The notes beneath the pieces were generated by a model that was not told the DNA's origin, did not search any database, and worked only from the letters and a program-made list of their open reading frames with translations. Positions 27,983 through 36,265 of a stretch of 64,000 nt of DNA are shown here, piece after piece. This DNA comes from Paenibacillus xylanexedens (GTDB lineage: Bacteria; Bacillota; Bacilli; Paenibacillales; Paenibacillaceae). A program made the translations under genes and the position numbers. The stretch spans positions 2,356,001-2,420,000 of the forward strand of contig NZ_CP018620.1 of NCBI RefSeq assembly GCF_001908275.1, written 5' to 3'. Position 1 is the stretch's first letter. Each line of letters opens with the position of its first letter.

Positions 27983-28090
27983 GCTCCAATGTTTGTTTTG
28001 GAAAGAAAATAAGTGTATATTCAGCATCGCCTGTGGCATGACTGTCATTTAAGGGTACTTAGTATCATAAGTAAATGACTAGATATACAT

Positions 28091-29215
28091 ATGAACGCCG
28101 CAGTCACTTTGGCAGAGCAGCGCATGGAGGGATCACGTTTCTTGATAAATAACAAGTTCTACCGCATATGCACAGCGATTATTCTGCTGCTGCTCATCGT
28201 GTATCTGGGGGAAAAAGTGAACTTTATTTTCAGCCCCCTGACCTCACTGATTCACATCATCATCATTCCGCTGCTGATTGCTGGTTTCTTCTATTATCTG
28301 CTGCGCCCGCTTGTCGATTATATGGAAAGGCATAAGATCAAACGTGCATTGTCAGTTCTAATTATTTATGTCGTAATTGCATTAATACTTGCAGGTTTTA
28401 GTGTGCTTGTATGGCCTTCCCTGCGTGAACAATTGATGAATTTCGTGGAGAATGCTCCAGCGTTGGTTACTTCACTCAGCGATCAGTTGAATGCACTTGA
28501 AAGGAGCAATGTTGTATCCAGATACCTGCCTGATGATTCCAATCTATTCTCACGATTATCCGATGTTCTGAGCCAAGGGATCACTCAGGTAACCAATTAT
28601 GTCTCCGGGTTATTCTCCGTGGTATCCAATCTGGTTATTATTCTGGCAACGTTCCCGATCATGTTGTATTACATGCTCAAGGAAGGCAGCAAGTTTGGAA
28701 CGAATCTGACCTTATTGTTGCCAAGGCATTATCGGAAGGATGGGGAAGAAACCGTCCATGAGATCGATGAAGCACTAAGCAACTATATTGTTGGCCGGGT
28801 TATTGTTAATGTAGCCCTGGGGATTCTGATGTACATCGGTTTTCTCATCTTAGGTTTGCCTTACGCATTGCTGCTGACTGTTGTATCCATTATTCTGAAC
28901 TTCATCCCTTATGTGGGTGCTTTGCTGGCAGCTATTCCGGTTGTCATTGTTGCGTTTATCGAATCACCTTCGATGGCGATCTGGTCCCTGGTTATCATTG
29001 TAATCGCACAGCAAATTCAGGATAACCTGATCTCACCGTATGTCTATGGCAAACAGCTCGATATTCATCCACTGACTACCGTTATCCTTTTGCTCGTGGG
29101 GGCTGACCTGGGAAATATCTTGGGTATGATCATCGTTATTCCCCTGTATATGATTATAAAAATTATAGTTCGCAAGATCCATTATCGGATTGTTGAGGAT
29201 AAGACTGAACTCTGA
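28091..29215 (+). CDS. AI-2E family transporter
   Basis: Polytopic membrane protein of the AI-2E/YdbI/YueF family (up to 374 aa, about eight helices); members include exporters of AI-2 and Na+/H+ antiporters. The family core is visible: FFYYLLRPLVDYMERHKIKRALSV, a long soluble middle, then VGRVIVNVALGILMYIGFLILGLPYALLL, FIPYVGALLAAIPVVIVAF and DNLISPYVYGKQLDIHPL. The start is uncertain: no ribosome site precedes ATG 28091, while TTG 28142 has GGAGGG 10 nt upstream. The substrate cannot be inferred. Confidence 0.92.
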   Translation: MNAAVTLAEQRMEGSRFLINNKFYRICTAIILLLLIVYLGEKVNFIFSPLTSLIHIIIIPLLIAGFFYYLLRPLVDYMERHKIKRALSVLIIYVVIALILAGFSVLVWPSLREQLMNFVENAPALVTSLSDQLNALERSNVVSRYLPDDSNLFSRLSDVLSQGITQVTNYVSGLFSVVSNLVIILATFPIMLYYMLKEGSKFGTNLTLLLPRHYRKDGEETVHEIDEALSNYIVGRVIVNVALGILMYIGFLILGLPYALLLTVVSIILNFIPYVGALLAAIPVVIVAFIESPSMAIWSLVIIVIAQQIQDNLISPYVYGKQLDIHPLTTVILLLVGADLGNILGMIIVIPLYMIIKIIVRKIHYRIVEDKTEL

Positions 29216-29304
29216 ATGGAGTTAGAAATACATCTCTGTCATATGCTCGACTAATGTTTGTTCTTGAATCACATCGATAAGCTCATCAGGATAAGCAGCA
29301 TATC

Positions 29305-29360
29305 AATGGTGAAGGGGGTCAGGTAAGTTTGCCCTCGCCATTAATAGGCGGCTTTTTTTT
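29305..29360 (+). terminator. Probable terminator with alternative pairing
   Basis: AATGGTGAAGGG pairs with CCCTCGCCATT (one bulge, one wobble), and the CGCC of the right arm can instead pair with GGCG directly before eight T. The two hairpins exclude each other, so this is either a simple terminator for the AI-2E family gene or a small attenuator before the GntR gene. Confidence 0.55.
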
Positions 29361-29387
29361 CATATATATTGCTCACTCATGTTATAC

Positions 29388-29410
29388 CTGTTATACTTGA
29401 TATATAACAG
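29388..29410 (+). promoter_or_regulatory. Palindromic operator at the GntR promoter
   Basis: CTGTTATA-N7-TATAACAG is a perfect inverted repeat overlapping a likely -10 (TATACT) just 22 bp before the gntR start. Autoregulation of YtrA-type regulators through such a site is usual, so this is the probable operator. Confidence 0.62.
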
Positions 29411-29432
29411 ATAACAAAAAGAAGGTGAACTC

Positions 29433-29828
29433 TTGATTATTCAACTGGATATGCAATCCGAACTTCCCATCTATTCGCAACTTGTTTATCAAATTATTGA
29501 AGGCATTGCTAGTGGTGAGTTACAGCTAGGTGAGGCGTTACCTTCGGTTCGGAATTTGGCCGCAGATATCGGTGTTAACCTTCACACCGTCAACAAGGCT
29601 TATACACTACTCAAGCAAGATGGATACATTCTGGTTCATAGACAAAAGGGAGTTGTAGTGAACCCTGATGGAATGCCTGGTTTAACGGATGATTTTTTGA
29701 AAAAGCAGCAAAGAGAATTAAGACCGATTATTGCGGAAGCGATCTGTCGTGGAATGACCAAAGAGGAACTATCTGCAGTGTTAGACCAAATGTATGATGA
29801 TGTGAAGATGGGTCACAACAGAGAATAA
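29433..29828 (+). CDS. GntR family regulator, YtrA subfamily
   Basis: Short regulator (131 aa) with an N-terminal winged helix-turn-helix (QLVYQIIEGIASGELQLGEALPSVRNLAADIGVNLHTVNKAY) and only a short dimerisation tail, as in the YtrA type that lacks a large effector domain. The start is TTG with GAAGGTG about 6 nt upstream. It is followed at once by a DUF1648 membrane gene; such pairs usually form one autoregulated unit responding to cell-envelope stress, which is inference here. Confidence 0.93.
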   Translation: MIIQLDMQSELPIYSQLVYQIIEGIASGELQLGEALPSVRNLAADIGVNLHTVNKAYTLLKQDGYILVHRQKGVVVNPDGMPGLTDDFLKKQQRELRPIIAEAICRGMTKEELSAVLDQMYDDVKMGHNRE

Positions 29829-29851
29829 CGAATCAAGGGAGTGTGTTATGT

Positions 29852-30952
29852 ATGCAGTTATTTAGTATATTACCTATCATTTTAATTTTTGCTCCATTAG
29901 CCTTACTTCTATCCTTTGCACCATATTTGACAAGGGAAACCATTAGCTTTGGGGTTACGGTAAGTCAATATAATTACTACACACCCATCTTACGTAAGCT
30001 AAGGAGTACGTTTGCTACAGTAAGTCTGATCGGAAACGGGATGATTATGCTTGTCTGTCTGTATTTTCTCCGATCTGCTAATGAAGATTCTACCGCAATG
30101 ATTACCGGTGTTAGCACAATGATATTTATTGTGTACTGGGCAGCACTACACATCTTATTTCATTTCAAGATGAAAAAGATAAAAGGAACACTTACAACTG
30201 TAGAAGCACCTCAAAGAGTGAAAATCGATACCACCTTCCGCCAAAATAAACTCACCTATTCCAACTATTGGTTTCTCATTCACATGGCTATTATTGCAGC
30301 CATTGCGATCATTTCGATCCTGAATTATAAATCACTACCTAACGTCATTCCAATAAAATATGATCTTCAGGGCCATGTCACTTCCAGTGTGCCTAAAACC
30401 TACTTCTCGGTACTGGCTATTAATTTTGTACAGCTAGGAATCATTGCACTTATGATGTTGGTTAACTGGAGTATTAAATCAAGCAAACAACAGCTTACTA
30501 CGTCTAATCCGGGCCAATTTGCTGCTGAAAATATTCAATTCCGCCGTAAATGGTCCCTATTTACGCTTGTAACAGGCTTACTTCTTACCATCTTATTTGC
30601 CTTCATTCAGATCAATATGTTCGTCCCTAATCTGGTCTTGTTAACAGCTATTAGCTTCATCACTCCTGTGGTGATCGTGTTAGGTGTTGTATGGCTGTCT
30701 CTCACAGGCAGACAAGGCGGTGGGAAAATTCGTAATCAACAAGAGGATCATGAACGATCTAAGGAGCAGCCTGTGAATGACGATGATTATTGGAAGCTTG
30801 GGTTTATTTACTTCAATGCCAATGATCCTTCTTTAACCATAGAAAAGCGTTATGGAATAGGCTGGACAATTAACTTCGCTCGTCCAGTATCTTGGGTCCT
30901 GTTGTTATTCATCATTGCTATTGTTGTTATAAGTATAGTCCTGAGCCAATAA
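29852..30952 (+). CDS. DUF1648/DUF5808 membrane protein
   Basis: Membrane protein (366 aa, about eight hydrophobic segments). The middle, NYKSLPNVIPIKYDLQGHVTSSVPK, is the DUF1648 motif found in SdpI-like immunity proteins, and the C-terminus (WKLGFIYFNANDPSLTIEKRYGIGWTINF) matches DUF5808. ATG 29852 has AAGGGAG 10 nt upstream; GTG 29843 is too close to it. Cotranscription with the YtrA-type regulator is likely. A role in self-protection or envelope stress is plausible from SdpI, not shown. Confidence 0.88.
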   Translation: MQLFSILPIILIFAPLALLLSFAPYLTRETISFGVTVSQYNYYTPILRKLRSTFATVSLIGNGMIMLVCLYFLRSANEDSTAMITGVSTMIFIVYWAALHILFHFKMKKIKGTLTTVEAPQRVKIDTTFRQNKLTYSNYWFLIHMAIIAAIAIISILNYKSLPNVIPIKYDLQGHVTSSVPKTYFSVLAINFVQLGIIALMMLVNWSIKSSKQQLTTSNPGQFAAENIQFRRKWSLFTLVTGLLLTILFAFIQINMFVPNLVLLTAISFITPVVIVLGVVWLSLTGRQGGGKIRNQQEDHERSKEQPVNDDDYWKLGFIYFNANDPSLTIEKRYGIGWTINFARPVSWVLLLFIIAIVVISIVLSQ

Positions 30953-31010
30953 AGGCTCATAATTCTATGCATATAATAGATGAAATTAATTATTAGGAGG
31001 AGTTATTACA

Positions 31011-32600
31011 ATGAACAATTGGAAAAAGCTATTACTTTCTCTTACTTTCGTAGGTCTCATTCTTCCGGTAACATCCATCTCAGAAGCTGCTGAAAAATCC
31101 GCTGGTAGTGAAAATCTTGTTCCTGTTCGTGAGATTGCAGAAAAGAATGGGGCAGAGGTATCTTGGCAACAAAAAACAGGACAAATCACAATACGAAAAA
31201 GTGAGCTTACGATTATAGTTAAGGTAGGAGAGAAACAGGCGATGGTGAATGGGCAAGCCATATCCTTAGACAATCCTGTTCAGTTAACGAAAGGAACTAC
31301 CTATATGGATGGGGCATTTCTTTCCGAGACGCTGAAGGCAGCACCTGAGGATATATTCATTTCCCTTATAAGTGAGGGCGATGGCCAGGAGGCTGCCAAG
31401 TATGTTCATACCTCTGTGAGTGGAGTGTTGTCACCCACGTTGTTGAGTCAGCTGTGGGGAGCTTTAGAAGGACAAAATGGCAAAATTACAAGTGAAGCCA
31501 TAGCTAAGCATGTAGAAAATAATACAGTGCATCGCAATGTTACCTATACGTTCAAAACAGAGCTGACTCGTTTAAATATTACGGTCAGAATGAATCAAAA
31601 CGGACTTGTGGATGATTTGCATATTGCCGCCGCTACGCCAGATGTGTATCAAAAACCAAGCTACGACGACCCATCTGCCTATACAGAACAAGACATTACG
31701 GTTGGTCAGGGTGATTTAGCTTTGCCAGGGACATTAACTTTGCCCAAGGGAGAGGGACCTTTCCCGGTTGTCATTCTGGTACATGGATCTGGGCCTAGCA
31801 ATCAAGATGCTGCCATTGGTGGTGCAAAGCCGTTTCGCGATCTTGCGGTAGGTTTGGCTTCACAAGGAGTTGCTGTATTAAGATACGATAAGGTTACGTA
31901 TGAGCATACCTATAAGGTGGCTTCACAGCCTAAATTCACATTAAAGCAAGAGAGCGTAGTTCAGGTAAACGATGCAGTGGAATTCCTTAAAAAGAATGCA
32001 CATATTGATTCTACAGCGATTTTTGTAGCTGGACATAGTCAAGGCGGGTTTGCAATGCCGTTAATCATTGCTGAGGATAAACAACATGATATTGCAGGAA
32101 GTATTCTACTTGCTGCACCAAGTAGTAGCTTTGCGGATGTGCTTACCGAGCAGCAGGACGAATTGGTAGAGCGGATGAAGCAGCTTGGTTTAGACACGGA
32201 TGTCATTCAAGGGCAAGCTGATTTTTATAAAAATGTGGCTGCGATGGTTAAAGATCCAAAATATTCTGTAGATCATCTTCCTGAGGCGTTTCCACTTCAA
32301 CCTGCTTATTGGTGGTTTGAGCAAAGAGACTATGTGCCTGCGGAACTGGCTAAAACACAAAATACACCTATGCTTGTTATACAAGGCGAAAACGATGTGC
32401 AAGTGTCTATGAATCAATTCCAAACCTGGAAATCGTCTCTTCAAGGTCATTCCAATGTAACGTACAATAGCTATCCAAAGGTAAATCATCTTTTATCCAG
32501 CTATGATGGACTTTCAATCGGTCAAGAGTACGCTGAGCCATCTAATGTCTCCAAAGCCATTATCGATGATATTGCGAAGTGGGTATTAAAATCAAACTAA
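31011..32600 (+). CDS. Secreted alpha/beta hydrolase with copper amine oxidase-like N-domain
   Basis: Exported protein of 529 aa. A signal peptide (LLLSLTFVGLILPVTSISEA) is followed by a copper amine oxidase-like stalk domain (VPVREIAEKNGAEVSW), a DUF3887-like middle, and an alpha/beta hydrolase from about residue 235. Catalytic elements are HGSGPSNQD (oxyanion region), the nucleophile serine in AGHSQGG near residue 343, an aspartate in QGENDVQVS and histidine in KVNHLL. It probably acts as an esterase or peptidase-like hydrolase outside the cell; substrate unknown. AGGAGGAG precedes the ATG. Confidence 0.92.
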   Translation: MNNWKKLLLSLTFVGLILPVTSISEAAEKSAGSENLVPVREIAEKNGAEVSWQQKTGQITIRKSELTIIVKVGEKQAMVNGQAISLDNPVQLTKGTTYMDGAFLSETLKAAPEDIFISLISEGDGQEAAKYVHTSVSGVLSPTLLSQLWGALEGQNGKITSEAIAKHVENNTVHRNVTYTFKTELTRLNITVRMNQNGLVDDLHIAAATPDVYQKPSYDDPSAYTEQDITVGQGDLALPGTLTLPKGEGPFPVVILVHGSGPSNQDAAIGGAKPFRDLAVGLASQGVAVLRYDKVTYEHTYKVASQPKFTLKQESVVQVNDAVEFLKKNAHIDSTAIFVAGHSQGGFAMPLIIAEDKQHDIAGSILLAAPSSSFADVLTEQQDELVERMKQLGLDTDVIQGQADFYKNVAAMVKDPKYSVDHLPEAFPLQPAYWWFEQRDYVPAELAKTQNTPMLVIQGENDVQVSMNQFQTWKSSLQGHSNVTYNSYPKVNHLLSSYDGLSIGQEYAEPSNVSKAIIDDIAKWVLKSN

Positions 32601-32663
32601 AAACGGGAGTTCCATTCTTGGGTTGAATGATAATTTGGAGAAGTGACGGATAGGGCGAGATAT

Positions 32664-32713
32664 AATAAGAAGAGGAGCACTTACCAAAATAGGCAAGTGC
32701 TCCTCTTCTTATT
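32664..32713. terminator. Bidirectional terminator between convergent genes
   Basis: A perfect 19-bp stem (AATAAGAAGAGGAGCACTT) with a 12-nt loop lies between the hydrolase gene and the convergent CNNM gene. A-rich and T-rich flanks allow it to serve both strands. Confidence 0.88.
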
Positions 32714-32714
32714 T

Positions 32715-32748
32715 ATAAAATTGCTTTATTTATAAAATTGCTTTATTT
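32715..32748. repeat. Tandem duplication of 17 bp
   Basis: ATAAAATTGCTTTATTT occurs twice head to tail. The second copy contains the TAA stop codon and the last codon of the minus-strand CNNM gene, so the duplication is at the end of that gene. It looks like replication slippage. Confidence 0.85.
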
Positions 32749-34101
32749 AGACCAATTGGACTCTTTCTCGTCTTCATCGGTATAATCAGACATGGTCAGT
32801 GGTTCCTTGGGAACAACGGCCACTTTGTAGAACCGATTCTTGTCTTTTTCCAGCAGAACAAAGATTAGATTCTCGAACTCATATTCTTCCTGTTCGTTCA
32901 TCTCGGGACGATGGCTGTAGAGCCATCCACCAATGGTGTCCCACTCATCTGCATCCAGGCTGGACATAAACATGTCGTTCACCTTCGATAAGGAAACCTT
33001 GCCATCCATAATGACATAGTTCTCATTGATGACTTGAATATCTTCCACTTCGTCTGCGTCGAACTCGTCGCGAATCTCACCAACAATCTGCTCAAGCACA
33101 TCCTCGATGGTTACAATTCCGGAAGTTCCTCCATATTCGTCGACAAGTACGGCGATATGTACGCCATCCTTCTGCATTTTCTTGAGCAAGTCCTTCACAG
33201 GAGTTGTTTCGTGAACAGCCGATACAGGCTGAATCAGGGAGGATAGATCAACAGGTTCATCGTTTCCGTAAAGTTCCAGGAAGAATTGTTTCGTATTAAT
33301 GATACCGATGATATCGTCTTTACTCTCATTCACTACTGGAAAACGTGTATATTGTTCTTCACGAATGATCTCCAGGTTTTCCTCGTTTGTTCTATTCACA
33401 TAAAGGCAGACCATATCGGTCCGGGGTACCATGATTTCTTTGGCTAACATCTCATCAAAAGCAAAGATCCGGCTTACATAACCGAATTCAGCTTGGTTGA
33501 TTTTACCACTTTCAAAGCTTTCATTAATGATGATCTGCAACTCTTCTTCGGAGTGTGCATCTTCATGTTCAGAAGCAGGTTTGATTCCGAACAGTTTCAC
33601 CAGTTGGTTCGCTGAGCCGTTTAACAGCCAGATAAAAGGATACATAATTCGGTTAAACCAGATGATAGGTGTAGACGTCAGCAGTGCAACAGTCTCGGCT
33701 TTCCGGATTGCAATCGTTTTTGGAGCGAGTTCACCAACCACAACATGCAGATACGTGATGGAAGCAAACGCGATTACAAACGATAAGAATGAAGAAACCG
33801 CCTCAGGAATTTGCAAGCTTTCGAACACAGGGTGGAGAATCTTCTCTACCGTTGGTTCACCCAGCCAGCCCAGTCCCAGAGATGTGATCGTGATTCCAAG
33901 CTGGCAGGCAGACAAATATCCGTCCAGATTGGCAACGGCTTGTTTAACAGCCAGCGCACGCTTGTTTCCTTCTGCAATCATTTGATCGATCCGGCTCGGA
34001 CGAACCCGTACCAGAGCGAATTCCACTGCGACAAAAAACGCCGAAAGTCCTATCAAAAAAGCAACCAATACTAAATTTAACGCATACCTCTCACTTTCCA
34101 T
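32743..34101 (-). CDS. CNNM/CorC family (hemolysin-like) transporter
   Basis: Membrane protein of 452 aa with the standard order: an N-terminal DUF21 domain of four helices (FLIGLSAFFVAVEFALVRVRPSRID, then LGLGWLGEPTVEKILHPVFE), a pair of CBS domains (EIMVPRTDMVCL, VLVDEYGGTSGIVTIEDVLEQIVGEIRDEFD) and a C-terminal CorC_HlyC domain. Homologues export magnesium or adjust its level. AAAGGAG lies 10 nt before the ATG. The last codons overlap a 17-bp tandem repeat. Confidence 0.95.
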   Translation of the reverse strand: MESERYALNLVLVAFLIGLSAFFVAVEFALVRVRPSRIDQMIAEGNKRALAVKQAVANLDGYLSACQLGITITSLGLGWLGEPTVEKILHPVFESLQIPEAVSSFLSFVIAFASITYLHVVVGELAPKTIAIRKAETVALLTSTPIIWFNRIMYPFIWLLNGSANQLVKLFGIKPASEHEDAHSEEELQIIINESFESGKINQAEFGYVSRIFAFDEMLAKEIMVPRTDMVCLYVNRTNEENLEIIREEQYTRFPVVNESKDDIIGIINTKQFFLELYGNDEPVDLSSLIQPVSAVHETTPVKDLLKKMQKDGVHIAVLVDEYGGTSGIVTIEDVLEQIVGEIRDEFDADEVEDIQVINENYVIMDGKVSLSKVNDMFMSSLDADEWDTIGGWLYSHRPEMNEQEEYEFENLIFVLLEKDKNRFYKVAVVPKEPLTMSDYTDEDEKESNWSK

Positions 34102-34477
34102 TCACTGCTCTTCTCCTTTAGGTAATAAGTTTTTAACGATTATTATATCTAATTTCACGTAAGAAGACCACCTCCAGACAAAGAAATGAGGAAGAGTCTG
34201 GAAGGTGAAATGAGCAGATTGGCGTCACAATGCGAATCTGCTCCATCATTAAACTGATATGTAGAAGGTAACACAGTCAGAATATACAATGAACGAAGTA
34301 GAAATTTGAATTTCCAGAATCAAGTATTCCGTCTGCTTATGTAAAGTTTTATCTAAGCAAACGTTACGAATAGGGGGTACATTGGGTATCTATGATTAGC
34401 TGTATACATAATCGTCAAAGATGTGTAGGTGAGAGAAAGGCAAGGCCATGAAGCTTGCCACCTGAGGAGGAAGCCGA
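34102..34477. other. Intergenic region between divergent CNNM and cls genes
   Basis: No gene is supported in this stretch. On the minus strand a TATAAT-like box occurs at about 34143-34148, but no good -35 was found. An imperfect inverted repeat (CACCTCCAGAC at 34169, GTCTGGAAGGTG at 34196) lacks a T-tract. The cls side ends in an AGGAGG ribosome site. Confidence 0.6.
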
Positions 34478-35917
34478 ATGTTCTGGCTGGTCATTATATT
34501 ACTCGTATTTATTTTCCAGGCAGCCACAATTCTTTTGCTGGAATTTCGTAATCCGGCTAAAGCTGTGGCTTGGCTGTTTATTTTGTTCTGCGTGCCGTTG
34601 ATCGGTTTTGTAGTGTACTATTTTGTAGCGCAGGATTATAACAAACGAAAAAAACTTCGCAAGGGTGGATCGCGCATCTTCCGTGAAATGAAGGAAACGA
34701 TCTGGGAACAAGCCCACATCATTGGAGATGTCGAACAGATGCCTGGCGATCGTTTCAGCCACCAGCATCGATTGTTTAACCTGTTATCCCATCTGTCGGA
34801 GAGCCCGATTACAGGTTGTAACCACAGTACGGTGCTCACAAATGGTGAAGAGGCATTTGCGGCAATGCTGAGGGAAATGGAAAAAGCAAAGCACCATCTG
34901 CATGTGGAATTTTATATTTTCCGTGATGATGTGATCAGTACGAAGTTTCAGGATGTCATGATTCGCAAGGCACAGGAGGGCGTGAAGGTTCGGTTTATCT
35001 GTGACGGTCTCGGCAGCCACAAGATGAAAGGAAGCTTTATCCGTAAACTTCAGGATGCAGGTGTGGAATTCCATTATTTTCTACCGCCACTGATTGCAAC
35101 GATTGACCGCAGAGTAAACTACCGGAATCACCGTAAAATTGTTGTTGTGGATGGACAGGTTGGTTTCGTGGGTGGCATTAATGTAGGTGATGATTACCTT
35201 GGGCAATATCCGGAGGTGGGTTTCTGGCGGGACACACATGTGCAGATTGAAGGAGATGCCGTATACTTTCTGCAAAGTACGTTTCTTAACGACTGGAAAT
35301 TGGCTGCTGGTGAGCGAATTACCGAACCGCAGCTTGCAGAATTGTTTCCACCCCATATCTGTAGCGGGGAAGAACGAATTCAGATTCTGGCCAGTGGGCC
35401 GGATCAGGACTGGGATGCCATTCAGGAGATGTGTTTTGGGGCCATTTCGGTAGCTTGTGAACGGATATACATTACCACACCTTATTTTATACCTGACCCT
35501 GCACTGTATGAGGCACTCAAAACAGCTGCTGTCAGTGGTGTCGATGTAAGAATTATCATTCCGTATCAATCCGATTCTAGGCTCGTGCATCTGGCGTCAC
35601 TTTCATATGTGGAGGAACTATTGAGAGCAGGTGTGCAGTTCTTCCAATATCGCAAAGGTTTTGTACATGCCAAAGTGATGATTGTGGATGATTTGCTCGC
35701 TACAGTCGGAACTGCCAACATGGATATGCGCAGTTTTTTCTGTAATTTTGAGTTGACGGCTGTCCTGTTCGAGTCCTCTGCGATTCATCGTCTGATCACT
35801 GACTTTGAACGTGATCTCGGGGAATGCAGTCAGATCGATGGGAAGGTATTTCAGAAGCGTTCACGATGGCAAAAAGGCGCAGAAATGCTTTCTCGGATGC
35901 TTTCTCCGCTTCTTTAG
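34478..35917 (+). CDS. cls: Cardiolipin synthase
   Basis: Membrane phospholipase-D family enzyme (479 aa) joining two phosphatidylglycerols into cardiolipin. Two N-terminal helices (MFWLVIILLVFIFQAATILLL and AVAWLFILFCVPLIGFVVYYFV) precede two PLD domains, each with an HKD motif: NHRKIVVVDGQVGFVGGINVGDDY and HAKVMIVDDLLATVGTANMDMRS. Length and order match ClsA. AGGAGGAAG precedes the ATG. It stands alone, with its own terminator. Confidence 0.96.
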   Translation: MFWLVIILLVFIFQAATILLLEFRNPAKAVAWLFILFCVPLIGFVVYYFVAQDYNKRKKLRKGGSRIFREMKETIWEQAHIIGDVEQMPGDRFSHQHRLFNLLSHLSESPITGCNHSTVLTNGEEAFAAMLREMEKAKHHLHVEFYIFRDDVISTKFQDVMIRKAQEGVKVRFICDGLGSHKMKGSFIRKLQDAGVEFHYFLPPLIATIDRRVNYRNHRKIVVVDGQVGFVGGINVGDDYLGQYPEVGFWRDTHVQIEGDAVYFLQSTFLNDWKLAAGERITEPQLAELFPPHICSGEERIQILASGPDQDWDAIQEMCFGAISVACERIYITTPYFIPDPALYEALKTAAVSGVDVRIIIPYQSDSRLVHLASLSYVEELLRAGVQFFQYRKGFVHAKVMIVDDLLATVGTANMDMRSFFCNFELTAVLFESSAIHRLITDFERDLGECSQIDGKVFQKRSRWQKGAEMLSRMLSPLL

Positions 35918-35937
35918 CCGATTTAGGGCAGATTTCT

Positions 35938-35976
35938 GAAGATAAGTTCACTTTTTGTGAATTTATCTTCTTTTTG
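35938..35976 (+). terminator. Terminator of cls
   Basis: GAAGATAAGTTCAC-TTTTT-GTGAATTTATCTTC, 14 bp with one wobble pair, followed by TTTTTGC. Confidence 0.9.
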
Positions 35977-35985
35977 CTAAGTATT

Positions 35986-36015
35986 TTGCGCAAATTTGAT
36001 CTTTTATGATATAAT
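35986..36015 (+). promoter_or_regulatory. Promoter of the yitT-type gene
   Basis: TTGCGC, an 18-bp spacer and a perfect TATAAT. Transcription starting near 36022 would give an untranslated leader of about 240 nt before the YitT-type protein. Confidence 0.6.
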
Positions 36016-36045
36016 AGATATATAAATCATGTCTTGGCGAAGGAG

Positions 36046-36075
36046 GGGAGTCTGCGGGAAAACAGGCTCCCTTTT
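36046..36075 (+). terminator. Terminator-like hairpin in the yitT leader
   Basis: GGGAGTCTG-N8-CAGGCTCCC (one G-U pair) followed by TTTTGCTCTCTTTT. It lies only about 25 nt after the predicted start point, so it could attenuate transcription early in the leader instead of ending a gene. Confidence 0.55.
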
Positions 36076-36115
36076 GCTCTCTTTTGAAAGTGCAAACCGG
36101 GATGAATAACATTTT

Positions 36116-36238
36116 GAATCCATTTTATATCGCCTTTAGATGCTTGCGCTGTATAGCCAGGGTACATATAGAACGCAGTTTGCTGTTCTCCATATGTAGA
36201 TTCACCCTGAGTATTTAAATGATTTATAAAATGGATTC
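36116..36238 (+). ncRNA. Large nested stem-loop upstream of yitT
   Basis: Perfect 14-bp outer arms (GAATCCATTTTATA at 36116 and its complement at 36225) enclose a long hairpin: CAGGG/CCCTG, TACATAT/ATATGTA, GAAC/GTTC and GCA-GTTT-TGC, spanning 36158-36209. No reading frame is contained. It ends 27 bp before the yitT start codon. It may be a cis-regulatory RNA or a small MITE-like palindromic element; no target duplication is evident. Confidence 0.55.
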
Positions 36239-36265
36239 ACACACTGATTTAACGGGGGGGATACC

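Noticed and set aside
34169..34207. Imperfect inverted repeat as a terminator or CNNM leader structure
   Set aside because: It has no T-tract and lies upstream of the likely CNNM promoter, so it would not be in that leader.
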